A DNA stretch of 48,398 bases from an uncultured Myxococcales bacterium (GCA_937893795.1 CALCTH010000592.1:1-48398), one strand, 5' to 3'; shown: positions 21,418-30,329, numbered from the stretch's first letter. Made by a program: numbers and translations. Notes: generated by a model from the sequence alone, not told the origin.

Positions 21418-22680
21418 ATGACCACCGTCCCCCCGCGCCCCCTGCCCCGTCCGCCGGCGCTCGACCGAGTGCACGACTCGGCGTCGATCCGGGTGCAGCA
21501 TCGGCGCTTGCTCCTCGGACTGCTCTGGAGCCAAGCCGAGGGGTCGCGCGCGGAGCTCGCGCGCAGCACGGGGCTGAGCCGGTCGACCGTGTCTGCCATC
21601 GTCTCCGAGCTTCTGGACACGGGCCTCGTGCACGAGACGCGCGCCGGCGCCTCCACCGGCGGACGCCGGCCCATCATCCTCGCCTTTCGCGACGACGCGG
21701 CGCAGCTGATCGGCGTCGACCTCGGTGCGTCTCACGTCTCCGTCGCGCGCTCGGATCTCCGTCTTCGCATCGCGGGACAGCGCTTCGCGCGCCATGACGT
21801 GCGCGACGACCCCTGGGGCGCGCTCGCGCTCGTCGAGCGCCTCGTGCGCGAGCTCCTCGAGGAGGTCGGCGGCGTGAACTCGCTCATCGGCATCGGTGTG
21901 GCGGCCCCGAGCCCCATCGATCCGCGCCGCCCCGGGCGGCTCTCCCACTCCGTCGTGCCGCGCTGGCGCGGCATCGACCTCGTAGAGGTTCTCGGCGCAG
22001 CCTTCGGCCGCCCGGTCTTCGTCGACAACGACGCGAACGCCGGTGCGCTCGCCGAGCTCTGGTGGGGCGCCGGCCGCAGCGGCGGCGACCTGGCCTTCGT
22101 GAAGGTGGCCACCGGCGTCGGCGCCGGGCTCGTCCTGGGCGGCGAGCTCTTCCGGGGTACGGCAGGTATCGCGGGAGAGATCGGTCATCTCACGGTCGAC
22201 CCGCAGGGCCCCGAGTGTCTCTGTGGCCTGCGCGGATGCCTCGTGACCTTCGTCGGGCGCGCGGCGCTCATCGAGACCGTCCGCAAGCGTCGCGACGCCT
22301 TTCGTTCGTCCCCTCTCCACGTGGACCCGATCACCCTCGAGGGCATCGTTCGTGCGGCGCTCGATGGCGACCCGCTCGGGCAGGAGATCATCGAGGAGGC
22401 GGGCCGCATCCTGGGCGTCGGTGTGGCGAGCTTGCTCAACGTGCTCAATCCTGGACGCGTGGTGCTTTCGGGAGAGCTAGTCGAAGCGGGAGAGCTACTT
22501 CTCTCGCCGCTCCGGCAAACGGTACGGAGCCGCGCCCTCGCCGAGTCCATCGCGCACGTCGACATCGACCGAAGCACGTTGGGACCCAAGGGTGTCGTCA
22601 TGGGAGCCGCCACCCTCGTCCTTCAAGCGGCGCTCGCCGAGCCCGCCCTGATTCCCCAGATGCGCAGAGCGCAGGAGTGA
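21418..22680 (+). CDS. ROK-family transcriptional repressor
   Basis: 420 residues, typical for NagC/XylR-type ROK regulators. N-terminal winged helix (about 25-85): GSRAELARSTGLSRSTVSAI is the helix-turn-helix. The ROK sugar-binding domain follows: LIGVDLGASHVSV, VFVDNDANAGALAELWWGAG (phosphate and sugar loops), GTAGIAGEIGHLTVDPQGPE and the zinc motif CLCGLRGC. The Glu usual just after that motif is replaced (LVTF). It probably represses the locus and is released by glucose or a glucan oligosaccharide; operator candidates are at 14519 and 30310. The GH16 ATG follows 2 bp after the stop. Confidence 0.9.
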   Translation: MTTVPPRPLPRPPALDRVHDSASIRVQHRRLLLGLLWSQAEGSRAELARSTGLSRSTVSAIVSELLDTGLVHETRAGASTGGRRPIILAFRDDAAQLIGVDLGASHVSVARSDLRLRIAGQRFARHDVRDDPWGALALVERLVRELLEEVGGVNSLIGIGVAAPSPIDPRRPGRLSHSVVPRWRGIDLVEVLGAAFGRPVFVDNDANAGALAELWWGAGRSGGDLAFVKVATGVGAGLVLGGELFRGTAGIAGEIGHLTVDPQGPECLCGLRGCLVTFVGRAALIETVRKRRDAFRSSPLHVDPITLEGIVRAALDGDPLGQEIIEEAGRILGVGVASLLNVLNPGRVVLSGELVEAGELLLSPLRQTVRSRALAESIAHVDIDRSTLGPKGVVMGAATLVLQAALAEPALIPQMRRAQE

Positions 22681-22682
22681 CC

Positions 22683-23522
22683 ATGCGAGAGTCGATTCGT
22701 TCCGTGCTCTTCCTCGGCCTGGCGATCGTCGCCGGCTGCGGAGAGAGCTTTACCGAAGAAGTCGTCGCGCCCTCGGGCGGTTTCACGCTGACCTTCGAAG
22801 ACCAGTTCGACGGCGCGGCGGGCTCCCCGCCGGACCTGACGAAGTGGACCTTCGACGTCGGCACCGGCGTCAACGGCTGGGGCAACGACGAGCTTCAGTT
22901 CTACACCGGCCGCCCGGACAACGTCTCCCTCGACGGGAGCGGCAACCTGGTGATCACGGCGCGCGAGGAGGAGTTCGCGGAGAGCGCCTACACCTCCGGG
23001 CGCATCAAGACGCAGGGCCTCTTCGAGCAGCGCTACGGCCGCTTCGAGGCGCGCATGCAGCTCCCGGGTCCTGGCGCCGGCCTCTGGCCGGCCTTCTGGA
23101 TGCTCGGCAACGACTTCGAGGCGGAAGGCAGCAACGTGCCGTGGCCCCTGGTCGGTGAGATCGACATCATGGAGAACATCGGCTCCGTCGAGACCGTCTA
23201 CGGCACCGTGCACGGTCCGGGCTACAGCGGCGCAGACTCCGTCGGCCGCCGGTTGACCACGCCCGGCGAGGACTACGCTGCCGAGTTCCACGTCTACCGC
23301 GTCGACTGGGACCCCTCGAGCATTCGCTGGTACGTGGACGGCGAGCAGTTCTACGTTCTGCAGGTCGGCGAGACGCCGGGTGAGTGGGTCTTCGACCGTC
23401 CCTTCTTCATGATCCTGAACCTGGCCGTCGGCGGGAACTTCCCCGGACCGCCCAACACCGCCACGCCCTTCCCGTCGGAGCTCGTCGTGGACTGGGTGCG
23501 CGTCTACGAGCGCACCCCCTGA
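22683..23522 (+). CDS. GH16 endo-beta-1,3-glucanase (laminarinase-like) lipoprotein
   Basis: 279 residues. Lipoprotein signal ending LAIVAGC. The beta-jelly-roll GH16 fold is clear: FTLTFEDQFDG, WGNDELQFYTGRPDNVSLD, YTSGRIKTQGLFEQRYGRFE, GLWPAFWMLG, the catalytic motif EIDIMEN with nucleophile E159, assisting D161 and acid/base E164, then VYGTVHGPGYSG and HVYRVDWDPSSIRWYVDG. This is the bacterial laminarinase type (GH16_3). Expected action: internal cleavage of beta-1,3-glucan at the cell envelope. No extra binding module is attached. It lies 2 bp after ROK and overlaps the next ATG by one base. Confidence 0.95.
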   Translation: MRESIRSVLFLGLAIVAGCGESFTEEVVAPSGGFTLTFEDQFDGAAGSPPDLTKWTFDVGTGVNGWGNDELQFYTGRPDNVSLDGSGNLVITAREEEFAESAYTSGRIKTQGLFEQRYGRFEARMQLPGPGAGLWPAFWMLGNDFEAEGSNVPWPLVGEIDIMENIGSVETVYGTVHGPGYSGADSVGRRLTTPGEDYAAEFHVYRVDWDPSSIRWYVDGEQFYVLQVGETPGEWVFDRPFFMILNLAVGGNFPGPPNTATPFPSELVVDWVRVYERTP

Positions 23523-25345
23523 TGACGCTCGGCCCGCTCACGCCACGCGCCCTTCGCACGTGTGTGGCGTGCGCGGCCCTCCCCGTCGCGCTCGCTGGTT
23601 GCGGCACCTCGCGCGTGAGCGCGCCCATGGCGGCGCCGGTGCTCACGCCACGCCATGTGGAGGTCGTGCGGGACGGGGAAGGCTGGACCCTTCTCCGCGA
23701 GGGCCGGCCCTACCGAGTGCGCGGCGTCGGCTTCACCGGACGGCTGGACGGCGTTCGTTCCATCGGCGCCAACTCCGTGCGTACCTGGGGCACCGGGCCC
23801 GACGCGCGTGCCTTCCTCGACGAGGCCGAAGCACTCGGGCTCTCGGTGACGCAGGGCCTCTGGCTCGGCCACGTCGGCCACGGCTTCGACTGGCACGACG
23901 CCGAGGCGCTCGCGGAGCAGCGCGCGCGCGTGCGCCGGGACGTGCTCGCGCTCCGGGACCATCCGGCGCTCCTCTTCTGGGGGCTCGGGAACGAGATGGA
24001 GATCGACAACGACGACCCGGCCATGTGGGCCGAGGTCGGCGAGCTCGCCGCCATGGTCCGCGAGCTCGACCCCCATCACCCCATCGTCGTCGTGACGGCC
24101 GACCTCGGCGCCGCCAACGACGCGCGTCTCCGCGACTTCGTGCCCGGCGTGGTGTGGGGCATCAACAGCTATGGCGGCGCGCCGAGCGTTCCTGCCCGCC
24201 TCGCGGAGCGTGGCCACGAGGGCCCCTGGCTCCTGACCGAGGTCGGTCCCCTCGGCGATTGGGAGACAGGGCGAACGCCGTGGGGTGCGCCCGTCGAGCA
24301 GAGCAGCGCCGAGAAGCGCGCCTTCATCGTCCGGGCGCTCGCTGCCGCGGAGTCTCCCGCTGCCCTCGGCGTCTATGGCTTCGTGTGGGGACCGGGGGAC
24401 GTACCCCTCGACACGTGGTTCCCGCTCCTCGGGCCGGGAGACCGGCTCATGGAGACGGCGGCACCCTTCGCCGAGGCGTGGGGTACGGAGCTGCGCAGCT
24501 TCCCCGAGATCCGTTCCTTCGACGCGCCCTTCTCCGGCCAGAGCGTCGCGCCGGGCGCTCCGCTCCTCGCGACCCTGGAGGCCGAGGGCGCCGGCACGAT
24601 CACGTGGGCGCTTCACGTCGACCGCGCGCCCGGATCGAACCTGCCGGGGCAAGTTGCGAGTCGCGGCTCGGGCACGAGCGTTCCGCTCCTCTGCGGCGAA
24701 GGGAGCACCCGCTTCGAAGAGGCGGCGCCGCAGCGCCCCGGGCCCTACCGGCTGCTCGCCTTCGCAGAGAACGACGAAGGGGGCGTAGCCTATGCGACCG
24801 CGCGCTTCGAGGTCGCGGGCGACGAGCCACGCGGCGTCGCGCTGCCCTTCTGGCTCGACGACCACTACGCCCCGAGCGGCTTCATGGGCGACGCTCCCGC
24901 GCGGGTGACGACGGAGACGTGCCCCGTCGACGCGTGGTGTAGTGGCGCCTGCCGCCGCTTTCGCTACCGCGCCGGCGAGGCCTCGGATGGCTGGGCCGCC
25001 GTGGCCTGGATGCACCCGGAGGGGAACTGGACCGGGCGCCAGCCGGGCGTGCCGGTTCCTTCGAACACTCGGCTCGTCACCTTCCGCGCCTGGGGCGCCG
25101 AGGGCGGAGAAACGGTCTCCTTCTTCGTCGGCAACTGGGACGTCGATGGCTTCTCGCAGAAGCTCGACGACGTCGTGCTCGAGAGCTCCCCACGGAGCTA
25201 CCGCATCGAGCTTGACGCGGGGCTCCGTGACGACCTCGTCTTCGGCTTCGGTTGGGCGGCCCCGACTCCGGCGCAGGACCTCGACTTCCGCATCGCCGAC
25301 GTGACCTTCCACGCCGCCGACGCCGAGGTCATCGCCGGGGAGTGA
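23522..25345 (+). CDS. TIM-barrel glycoside hydrolase lipoprotein with C-terminal binding-like module
   Basis: 607 residues from the ATG overlapping the GH16 stop. Lipoprotein signal ending ALPVALAGC. A clan-A hydrolase barrel (about 40-330): VEVVRDGEGWTLLREGRPYR, IGANSVRTWG, acid/base E158 in FWGLGNEMEID, nucleophile E240 in LLTEVGPLGDWE. The opening matches that of the barrel-fusion enzyme (HRDSRGWTLRVDGEDLLVRG), so the two are related. An Ig-like middle follows, then residues 452-600 form a module (SGFMGDAP, ACRRFRYRAGE, TFRAWGAEGGETVSFF) shared with the lipoprotein at 19801. Likely substrate: beta-1,3-glucan or oligosaccharides (inference from context). Its last 17 bases overlap the convergent phosphorylase gene. 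Confidence 0.8.
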   Translation: MTLGPLTPRALRTCVACAALPVALAGCGTSRVSAPMAAPVLTPRHVEVVRDGEGWTLLREGRPYRVRGVGFTGRLDGVRSIGANSVRTWGTGPDARAFLDEAEALGLSVTQGLWLGHVGHGFDWHDAEALAEQRARVRRDVLALRDHPALLFWGLGNEMEIDNDDPAMWAEVGELAAMVRELDPHHPIVVVTADLGAANDARLRDFVPGVVWGINSYGGAPSVPARLAERGHEGPWLLTEVGPLGDWETGRTPWGAPVEQSSAEKRAFIVRALAAAESPAALGVYGFVWGPGDVPLDTWFPLLGPGDRLMETAAPFAEAWGTELRSFPEIRSFDAPFSGQSVAPGAPLLATLEAEGAGTITWALHVDRAPGSNLPGQVASRGSGTSVPLLCGEGSTRFEEAAPQRPGPYRLLAFAENDEGGVAYATARFEVAGDEPRGVALPFWLDDHYAPSGFMGDAPARVTTETCPVDAWCSGACRRFRYRAGEASDGWAAVAWMHPEGNWTGRQPGVPVPSNTRLVTFRAWGAEGGETVSFFVGNWDVDGFSQKLDDVVLESSPRSYRIELDAGLRDDLVFGFGWAAPTPAQDLDFRIADVTFHAADAEVIAGE

Positions 25346-28300
25346 GTCGGACCTCGAGAACGCGCACGACGCCGTCCCGAGCGAAGACGTGGCGGCTGAG
25401 CTCGGCGCCGAGGTTCAGGCCGGGCACCTCCTCCGTGCTGCCGTCCTCGCGCCGGGCCAGGATGCGCGGCTCCCCGGCATCGGTGGTGATGATGACCGGC
25501 GTCTGCGCGAAGGTGTAGGCCATGCCACCCGCCGGGACCTCGATATCGGCGGCCTCTCCCGCCACGTCGCAGTAGCGCATCACGCCGGCCTCGCCGAGGA
25601 GCTCCGCGCCGCGCATGAGCGCGGGATCGAAGGTGAGCGAGCCGGCATCGATGCGTACGCCGACCTCACCGAGGCGCGTGAGGAGCTCCTCCTTCACCTG
25701 CCCCGTCATGCCCGGCTGCTTCGCGCCGCCGGTCTCTGGCGTGTGCGAGTAGGGGTCGGTGGGGAAGGCGCCATAGGTGGCCGGGGACTTCCGGTAGCCG
25801 AGCCCAGCCTGGATCTCGAAGTAGGCTTCGGCGAGCGCATCGAGGGTCTCGGCGGGCGCGCCCTCGTCCTTGGCGGACCAGAAGCACTCCTGCGCTGCGA
25901 GGAGCAGCTTCGAAACCATGTGCCAGTAGACGCTCCCGAGACCCTCGTAGGCGAAGAAGGTCCCCGAGCGCCCGGTGAAGGCTCGGTGATCGAAGACCTC
26001 CTCGAAGAGCCCGAGGAGCTCGTCCCGCTCCGCCGCGACGTGCTCCCGATAGCGTTCGTCCTGCGCGAGGTCGTCGAGGAGCGCCTCGAGGTCGGCCGCG
26101 TTCCGGAGGTCGCCGCCGAAGCAGGCCATGCCCTCGTAGCCCTCGACCACGATCAGGCGGTGGTCGCCGCCGAAGCGCATCTTGCTCACGAGCGGTGAGC
26201 TCGCGACGCGTGCGAGCGGGAAGCGGTTCTTCTGCAAAAAGCCGGGCAGGTCCTTGTTCGGGTAGAGCAGGTAGGTGTTCTGCGCCGGCCAGTAGAGCGC
26301 GCTCTCCCTCAGCGCGCGCAGCACCTCGAGCGCCTCGTCCGGCGTCAGCGTCCCCGCCGAGAGCATGGCGACCTGACCCTCGAGCATCGGGTCGAGGGAC
26401 TCGATGCGGGCCTCGTCACCCTCCATCACGAGCACGTCGTAGGCGTGCGCCAGCCCGTCGTCGCGGCGGCGCGCTCGGAGCGCGTGGTCGAGGTGGGCGG
26501 TGGCCACGTCGAGGAGCGCGACGAGCGAAGTCTTGGAAACGGTCGTTCGGTCGGTCGTGGGTCCTTCGTAGACCGCGTCTCGAAAACGCGTCCCCGCCTC
26601 GCCGAGGCGGTCCATGGTCGCGCGTCGCGCCCTGGGCTCGATGTCCGCCGCGAGCTGGCCCTGGGCGTCCACCAGCGCGCCCGCGACGCTCTCCGCGAGC
26701 GCGGCGACGGGCGCCGAGACCGGGAAGTCCGTGACGTCGCTGCCCTCGAGCTGCGAGCGCCAGTACGCCACGAAGCGCCGTAGGTAGGCCGCCGTCACCA
26801 CGGAGACGCCCTTGCCGGCGAGCGCATTGTTGGCGTCGTTCCACTCGGGCCGCTGCGTGTTCATCCAGATGCCCGCGCCGGGCACGAAGCTCACCAGCTT
26901 GGCGAGGAGCAGCGTGAGCAGCTTCTCGGCCATGGTGACGTGGTGCACGTCCTCGCCCGCGAGCACGAGGCGCGCGTCCGTGCCCATCTCCTTCTCGAGG
27001 GCCGTGATGGAGGCCTCCGAGTCTTCGTCGAAGTGAATCGTGTCGTAGGGATCCCGGACCGTGTCCGCGTAGCTCGCGATGCGATAGGGCACGTTCGCCG
27101 CCGTGAAGAGGGGCTCGTTCCACCAGCGCTGAAGCACTCCCGGCTGGAGCCGCTCGACGGCCTCGAGGAGGCGCTGGAGGTACACGATCTGGTGGTCGCC
27201 CCAGTAGCCGATGTTGCTCCAGGGGTTGTCTGGCTCCGGGACCTCCCACTCGATGCCCGCCCGCGTGACCCGGTAGGGGTTGTAGCCGTCGGGCGTCGTC
27301 GCGTTGAGGAACTTCGCCACGATGGCCGGACCGAAGACCGGGAAGGCGTAGGTCAGCGGCTCCCAGTTCTGGAAGATGTCCCGCCAGTTGCCCTGGTAGT
27401 CGGTGCAGGGCGTGTTGTCGGGGTTGCGGAGCTTGATGGAGAACTCGTTCCAGGGCCGGCTCGGATCCCCGTGGCGCCGGCTCCAGGTGAGCGGGAGGTA
27501 CTCGAGGGCCAGCCGCCAAAGGTCGCGGTCGCCGCTCGCCTCCGCCTGGGCGTGGAGATCCGAGGCCTCGAGCCACTCCGGCAGGGCGTCGAAGAAGGCC
27601 CGCCGGCGCTCGTGAAGGCGCCGGTTTCGCGTGCTGACGAACTCCACGAAGTCGCGGGTCTCGACGCGCGTCCCGTGCGCGAAGACCCCTCCGCGGGCGA
27701 GGTTGAAGAGCGTGTTGGCGAAGTGGTGAGTGGTCGCCAGGTCGTCGGCGCCCACGGAGATGCCGTCGCCCGCGGCGAGCGTGCGCAGCAGCCCCTCGGT
27801 GCTCGCGGCCACGTCGGCCTCGAGGGCTTCGGCGCGGGCGGCGTCGTCGTGGTCCCGGAGGAACGCGCGGAGCGTGCCGACCTCGCCGGCATTCTTCGAC
27901 ACGTCCATCGCCAGGTACCAGCGCGCCCTCCCGCCGGCCGCGAGCTCGAGGGAGGCGATGCGGAGGAAGGCGCCGCGGCGACCCCGCAGGTCGTTCTCAC
28001 CCCGCACGGCCTCGCCGCGCTTGAATGCCTCGATGCGCGCATCGCTCGTCAGGAGCGTCGTCTCGACGTCCAGCCCGGCGCCCCAGGCGACGGCGGCGCG
28101 GAGCGCCTCCGAGGGTTCGGCGCGGTCGGTGAGCGTCGAGCTCAGCGAGAAGAGCCCGATGCCCGTCGCCGGGTCCCGCTCGGTGCGCTTGTAGCCGTCG
28201 AGGAGGTTCGAATACTCGGTCTGGAGCTGACGCGTCGCCCCGTGCGGGAGCACGTTCTGCACACCGTCCAGCAGCCGGACCCGGCAGGGGCCCGCCTCCG

Positions 28301-28811
28301 CGTCCCGGGTCAGCGTGACGGTGCGAACGAAGCCGAAGCGCTCGCCCATGCGCCAGGACTGCGCGAAGGTCATGCCGAGGTCGTGGTTGCGTTCCTCGAA
28401 GCGGAGCGTGTCGCCTTCGACGCTCTTCAGCAGCGTCCGCTCGACGCGGTGCACCTGAACCCCGCGTGTCGCGAGCGGCTCCCAGAGCATGGGGCCCTCG
28501 CCGCCGTCGACGAGGAGCGCCACGAGTGGGCCCGTGCGGTCGGCGCCGCGGGTTACCTTGTCGACGGTGTCGTAAGGGAAGAGCGCGTGGTCCGCATTGC
28601 CGCGGCCCGCGCTGAGACCCCCGGTGCTCGCGATGAAGAGCCAGTGGTCCGAGGGGCTCGCGAGGGTCATGAAGAAAGGCGCCATCGCGTCCACGCCATG
28701 GATGGCGTAGTAGCGCCGGCCCTCCCGCTCCTCGAAGACGCCCTGGGTTGCTCGTTCCGGACCGAGCGGCACGTCACCGCCCAACCGAACCTGTGTTCGC
28801 TCGTCGCTCAT
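25329..28811 (-). CDS. GH149-like beta-1,3-oligoglucan phosphorylase
   Basis: 1160 residues from the ATG at 28811 (MSDERTQ); a longer upstream reading would run through the transporter gene. The protein is far longer than GH94 enzymes (about 800), fitting GH149. An N-terminal beta-sandwich (to about 380) precedes an (alpha/alpha)6 barrel. YQGNWRDIFQNWE and DNPWSNIGYWGDHQIVYLQR are characteristic of this phosphorylase group; the likely general acid is D659 in PEWNDANNAL. The C-terminal part has GMTGQVKEELLTRLGE (phosphate-site-like). There is no signal peptide, so it acts in the cytoplasm: phosphorolysis of beta-1,3-oligoglucans to glucose-1-phosphate. It follows the symporter by 14 bp. GH94 or GH161 are less likely alternatives. 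Confidence 0.85.
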   Translation of the reverse strand: MSDERTQVRLGGDVPLGPERATQGVFEEREGRRYYAIHGVDAMAPFFMTLASPSDHWLFIASTGGLSAGRGNADHALFPYDTVDKVTRGADRTGPLVALLVDGGEGPMLWEPLATRGVQVHRVERTLLKSVEGDTLRFEERNHDLGMTFAQSWRMGERFGFVRTVTLTRDAEAGPCRVRLLDGVQNVLPHGATRQLQTEYSNLLDGYKRTERDPATGIGLFSLSSTLTDRAEPSEALRAAVAWGAGLDVETTLLTSDARIEAFKRGEAVRGENDLRGRRGAFLRIASLELAAGGRARWYLAMDVSKNAGEVGTLRAFLRDHDDAARAEALEADVAASTEGLLRTLAAGDGISVGADDLATTHHFANTLFNLARGGVFAHGTRVETRDFVEFVSTRNRRLHERRRAFFDALPEWLEASDLHAQAEASGDRDLWRLALEYLPLTWSRRHGDPSRPWNEFSIKLRNPDNTPCTDYQGNWRDIFQNWEPLTYAFPVFGPAIVAKFLNATTPDGYNPYRVTRAGIEWEVPEPDNPWSNIGYWGDHQIVYLQRLLEAVERLQPGVLQRWWNEPLFTAANVPYRIASYADTVRDPYDTIHFDEDSEASITALEKEMGTDARLVLAGEDVHHVTMAEKLLTLLLAKLVSFVPGAGIWMNTQRPEWNDANNALAGKGVSVVTAAYLRRFVAYWRSQLEGSDVTDFPVSAPVAALAESVAGALVDAQGQLAADIEPRARRATMDRLGEAGTRFRDAVYEGPTTDRTTVSKTSLVALLDVATAHLDHALRARRRDDGLAHAYDVLVMEGDEARIESLDPMLEGQVAMLSAGTLTPDEALEVLRALRESALYWPAQNTYLLYPNKDLPGFLQKNRFPLARVASSPLVSKMRFGGDHRLIVVEGYEGMACFGGDLRNAADLEALLDDLAQDERYREHVAAERDELLGLFEEVFDHRAFTGRSGTFFAYEGLGSVYWHMVSKLLLAAQECFWSAKDEGAPAETLDALAEAYFEIQAGLGYRKSPATYGAFPTDPYSHTPETGGAKQPGMTGQVKEELLTRLGEVGVRIDAGSLTFDPALMRGAELLGEAGVMRYCDVAGEAADIEVPAGGMAYTFAQTPVIITTDAGEPRILARREDGSTEEVPGLNLGAELSRHVFARDGVVRVLEVRLTPRR

Positions 28812-28825
28812 GGCTCTCTGCTCGC

Positions 28826-29006
28826 TCAGCCCGCGTCCGGGGCCGCCTCCGCGGCCGCTCCGCTCTCCTCCGCCGCACACCTCGCCTCGAGGTCCGTCTG
28901 CATGCCGCGGACGGTGTCGAGGTCCTGCTGGTAGAAGACCAGCCGGACGCCCGCAACCAGGTAGAGCATGGCCGGGAAGGCCGTCATCATGAGGCGAATC
29001 CCCCGA
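28826..29006 (-). pseudogene. Frame-shifted C-terminal end of the GPH symporter
   Basis: In the frame offset from the symporter ORF, the codons ATTCGCCTCATGATGACG start IRLMMTAFPAMLYLVAGVRL, which is the missing last membrane helix and a charged cytoplasmic tail ending at a TGA at 28826. GPH transporters normally have exactly 'GIRLM...P...' here. The C5 run at 29000-29004 (G5 in the coding strand) would need one more G to restore CTC GGG GGG ATT CGC. The restored gene would end 14 bp before the phosphorylase ATG. Confidence 0.8.
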
Positions 29007-30267
29007 GCAGCGCCGCGTCGCTCCGCTCCTGATTCGCAACGTCGCCAAAGACCCCGAGCAGGCACGCCGAGAGATAGCCGCCGAGACCCCAGCGCAGCTT
29101 CATCGAGAGCGTCGACGCACTGAAGGAGAGCCCCCTTGCGCGGCGGTTGCGCTTCCACTCGGAGAAGTCCGCGGTATTCGCGATCATCGTCCAGAGCAGG
29201 GGGGCCGGCGGCGCGAACGCGATCTTGCCCAGGATGTCGAAGAGGTAGATCAGACCGAGCTGGTCGCCGCCCTGGAGGAACATCAGTCCGTAGAAGGTTG
29301 ATGTGAAGATCGAGCACCCGATGTAGACGTTTCGATTGCCGAAGCGGGAAGCGAGAGGCTTGGCAAGCGGAGTGGCAGCGATCAGCGCGATGAAGCCAAC
29401 GATGTTGAACTTCTCGTTCTCGCTCAGCGACGTGATGAAGCTGAGCATCTCCAGCTTGGCCTCTGGATCGATGAAGTGCGTGAAGCAGAGAGCACCCACA
29501 GCCGCCTGCATCGCGAAGAGCGTGAAGCTGATGATGCCGACCCCCACCAGCGCCACCCATCGACGGGTGGTTATGACCTTCTTCAGGTCCGCCTCGAGAT
29601 TGGTCTTCTGCCCCTCGGGCGGCTCGCTTCTTTCTCGGGTAGTGAGGAACGCGGCGAAGAAGAAGATCACGCTGATGACACCAAAGACGCTCATCGTCCA
29701 GCCGTATCCGAGCGCGTCGTCGCCACCGCCAAAGAACGTGACCAGTGCAAGGGCGCTGCCGGTCACCGCGAGCTGCCCCGCAAATGCGAAGACGAACGGG
29801 TATTGATTCAATGACGCTCGCTCACCCGAGCTTCCCGTCATGGCCCCGGCCAGGGACGAGCGGGACAGGTCGATGGCCAGATAAATGGTCATCAACAGCA
29901 TGTACGTCACGCCCGCATAAATGGCTTTGCCGTTCGGGCTCAAATCGGGAATGCTGAAGGTCATGACCGCCAGCACGTCGTATGGAATCGCCATCCAGAG
30001 GAGGTAAGGGCGGAACTTATCCCCGCGCGTCTTCGTGCGGTCCACGATGCCGCCCATGATCAGGGCCGTCACCACGTCCCAAAGGCGCGCTACGAGCAGA
30101 ATCAGTGCCGCAACCTCGGGGTCGATACCGTACACGTCCGCGTAGAAGACGAGGGCCCACATCCCCGCCATGTCCCACACGAAGTGAGACGCGGTGTCGC
30201 CGAGGCCGTGGCCGATCTTCTCTTTCAGAGAGAGCCGCGGCGTGGGGGAGGGAGACTCTTCGTTCAT
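28987..30267 (-). CDS. GPH-family sugar:cation symporter (MFS), frameshifted near its 3' end
   Basis: 426 residues as read; about 480 if the G-run frameshift is corrected. Glycoside-pentoside-hexuronide transporters have 12 helices. Present are the start LSLKEKIGHGLGDTASHFVW, the signature RLWDVVTALIMGGIVDRTKT ('R.wDa..dp..G...D.t.t'), KFRPYLLWMAIPYDVLAVMT, and the second-half APPAPLLWTMIANTADFSEW with 'D..ey.ew..g.R..gl'. The reading frame ends GGFAS, losing helix 12. It probably imports glucan oligosaccharides (or glucose) with H+ or Na+ for the phosphorylase encoded next. The deletion may be a sequencing error, a pseudogene or recoding. Confidence 0.9.
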   Translation of the reverse strand: MNEESPSPTPRLSLKEKIGHGLGDTASHFVWDMAGMWALVFYADVYGIDPEVAALILLVARLWDVVTALIMGGIVDRTKTRGDKFRPYLLWMAIPYDVLAVMTFSIPDLSPNGKAIYAGVTYMLLMTIYLAIDLSRSSLAGAMTGSSGERASLNQYPFVFAFAGQLAVTGSALALVTFFGGGDDALGYGWTMSVFGVISVIFFFAAFLTTRERSEPPEGQKTNLEADLKKVITTRRWVALVGVGIISFTLFAMQAAVGALCFTHFIDPEAKLEMLSFITSLSENEKFNIVGFIALIAATPLAKPLASRFGNRNVYIGCSIFTSTFYGLMFLQGGDQLGLIYLFDILGKIAFAPPAPLLWTMIANTADFSEWKRNRRARGLSFSASTLSMKLRWGLGGYLSACLLGVFGDVANQERSDAALLGGFAS

Positions 30268-30309
30268 GAAGTCCGGTCCGTAGCTGCTGTCGAGACCGCC
30301 GTCCTGAGT

Positions 30310-30322
30310 ACCACGGCGTGGT
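30310..30322 (+). promoter_or_regulatory. Palindrome in the divergent symporter/GH17 promoter region, candidate operator
   Basis: ACCACG-G-CGTGGT, two perfect 6-base arms around one base, in the 122-bp spacer between the divergent transcripts and just upstream of a -24/-12 element. It could serve either gene. It does not share sequence with the 14519 palindrome. Confidence 0.4.
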
Positions 30323-30329
30323 CTACCCG

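Noticed and set aside
28812-29048. A 79-residue N-terminal extension of the phosphorylase upstream of MSDERTQ.
   Set aside because: It is Arg/Gly/Pro-rich, overlaps the symporter 3' end out of frame, and the ATG at 28811 gives the correct family start and a normal 14-bp intergenic gap.
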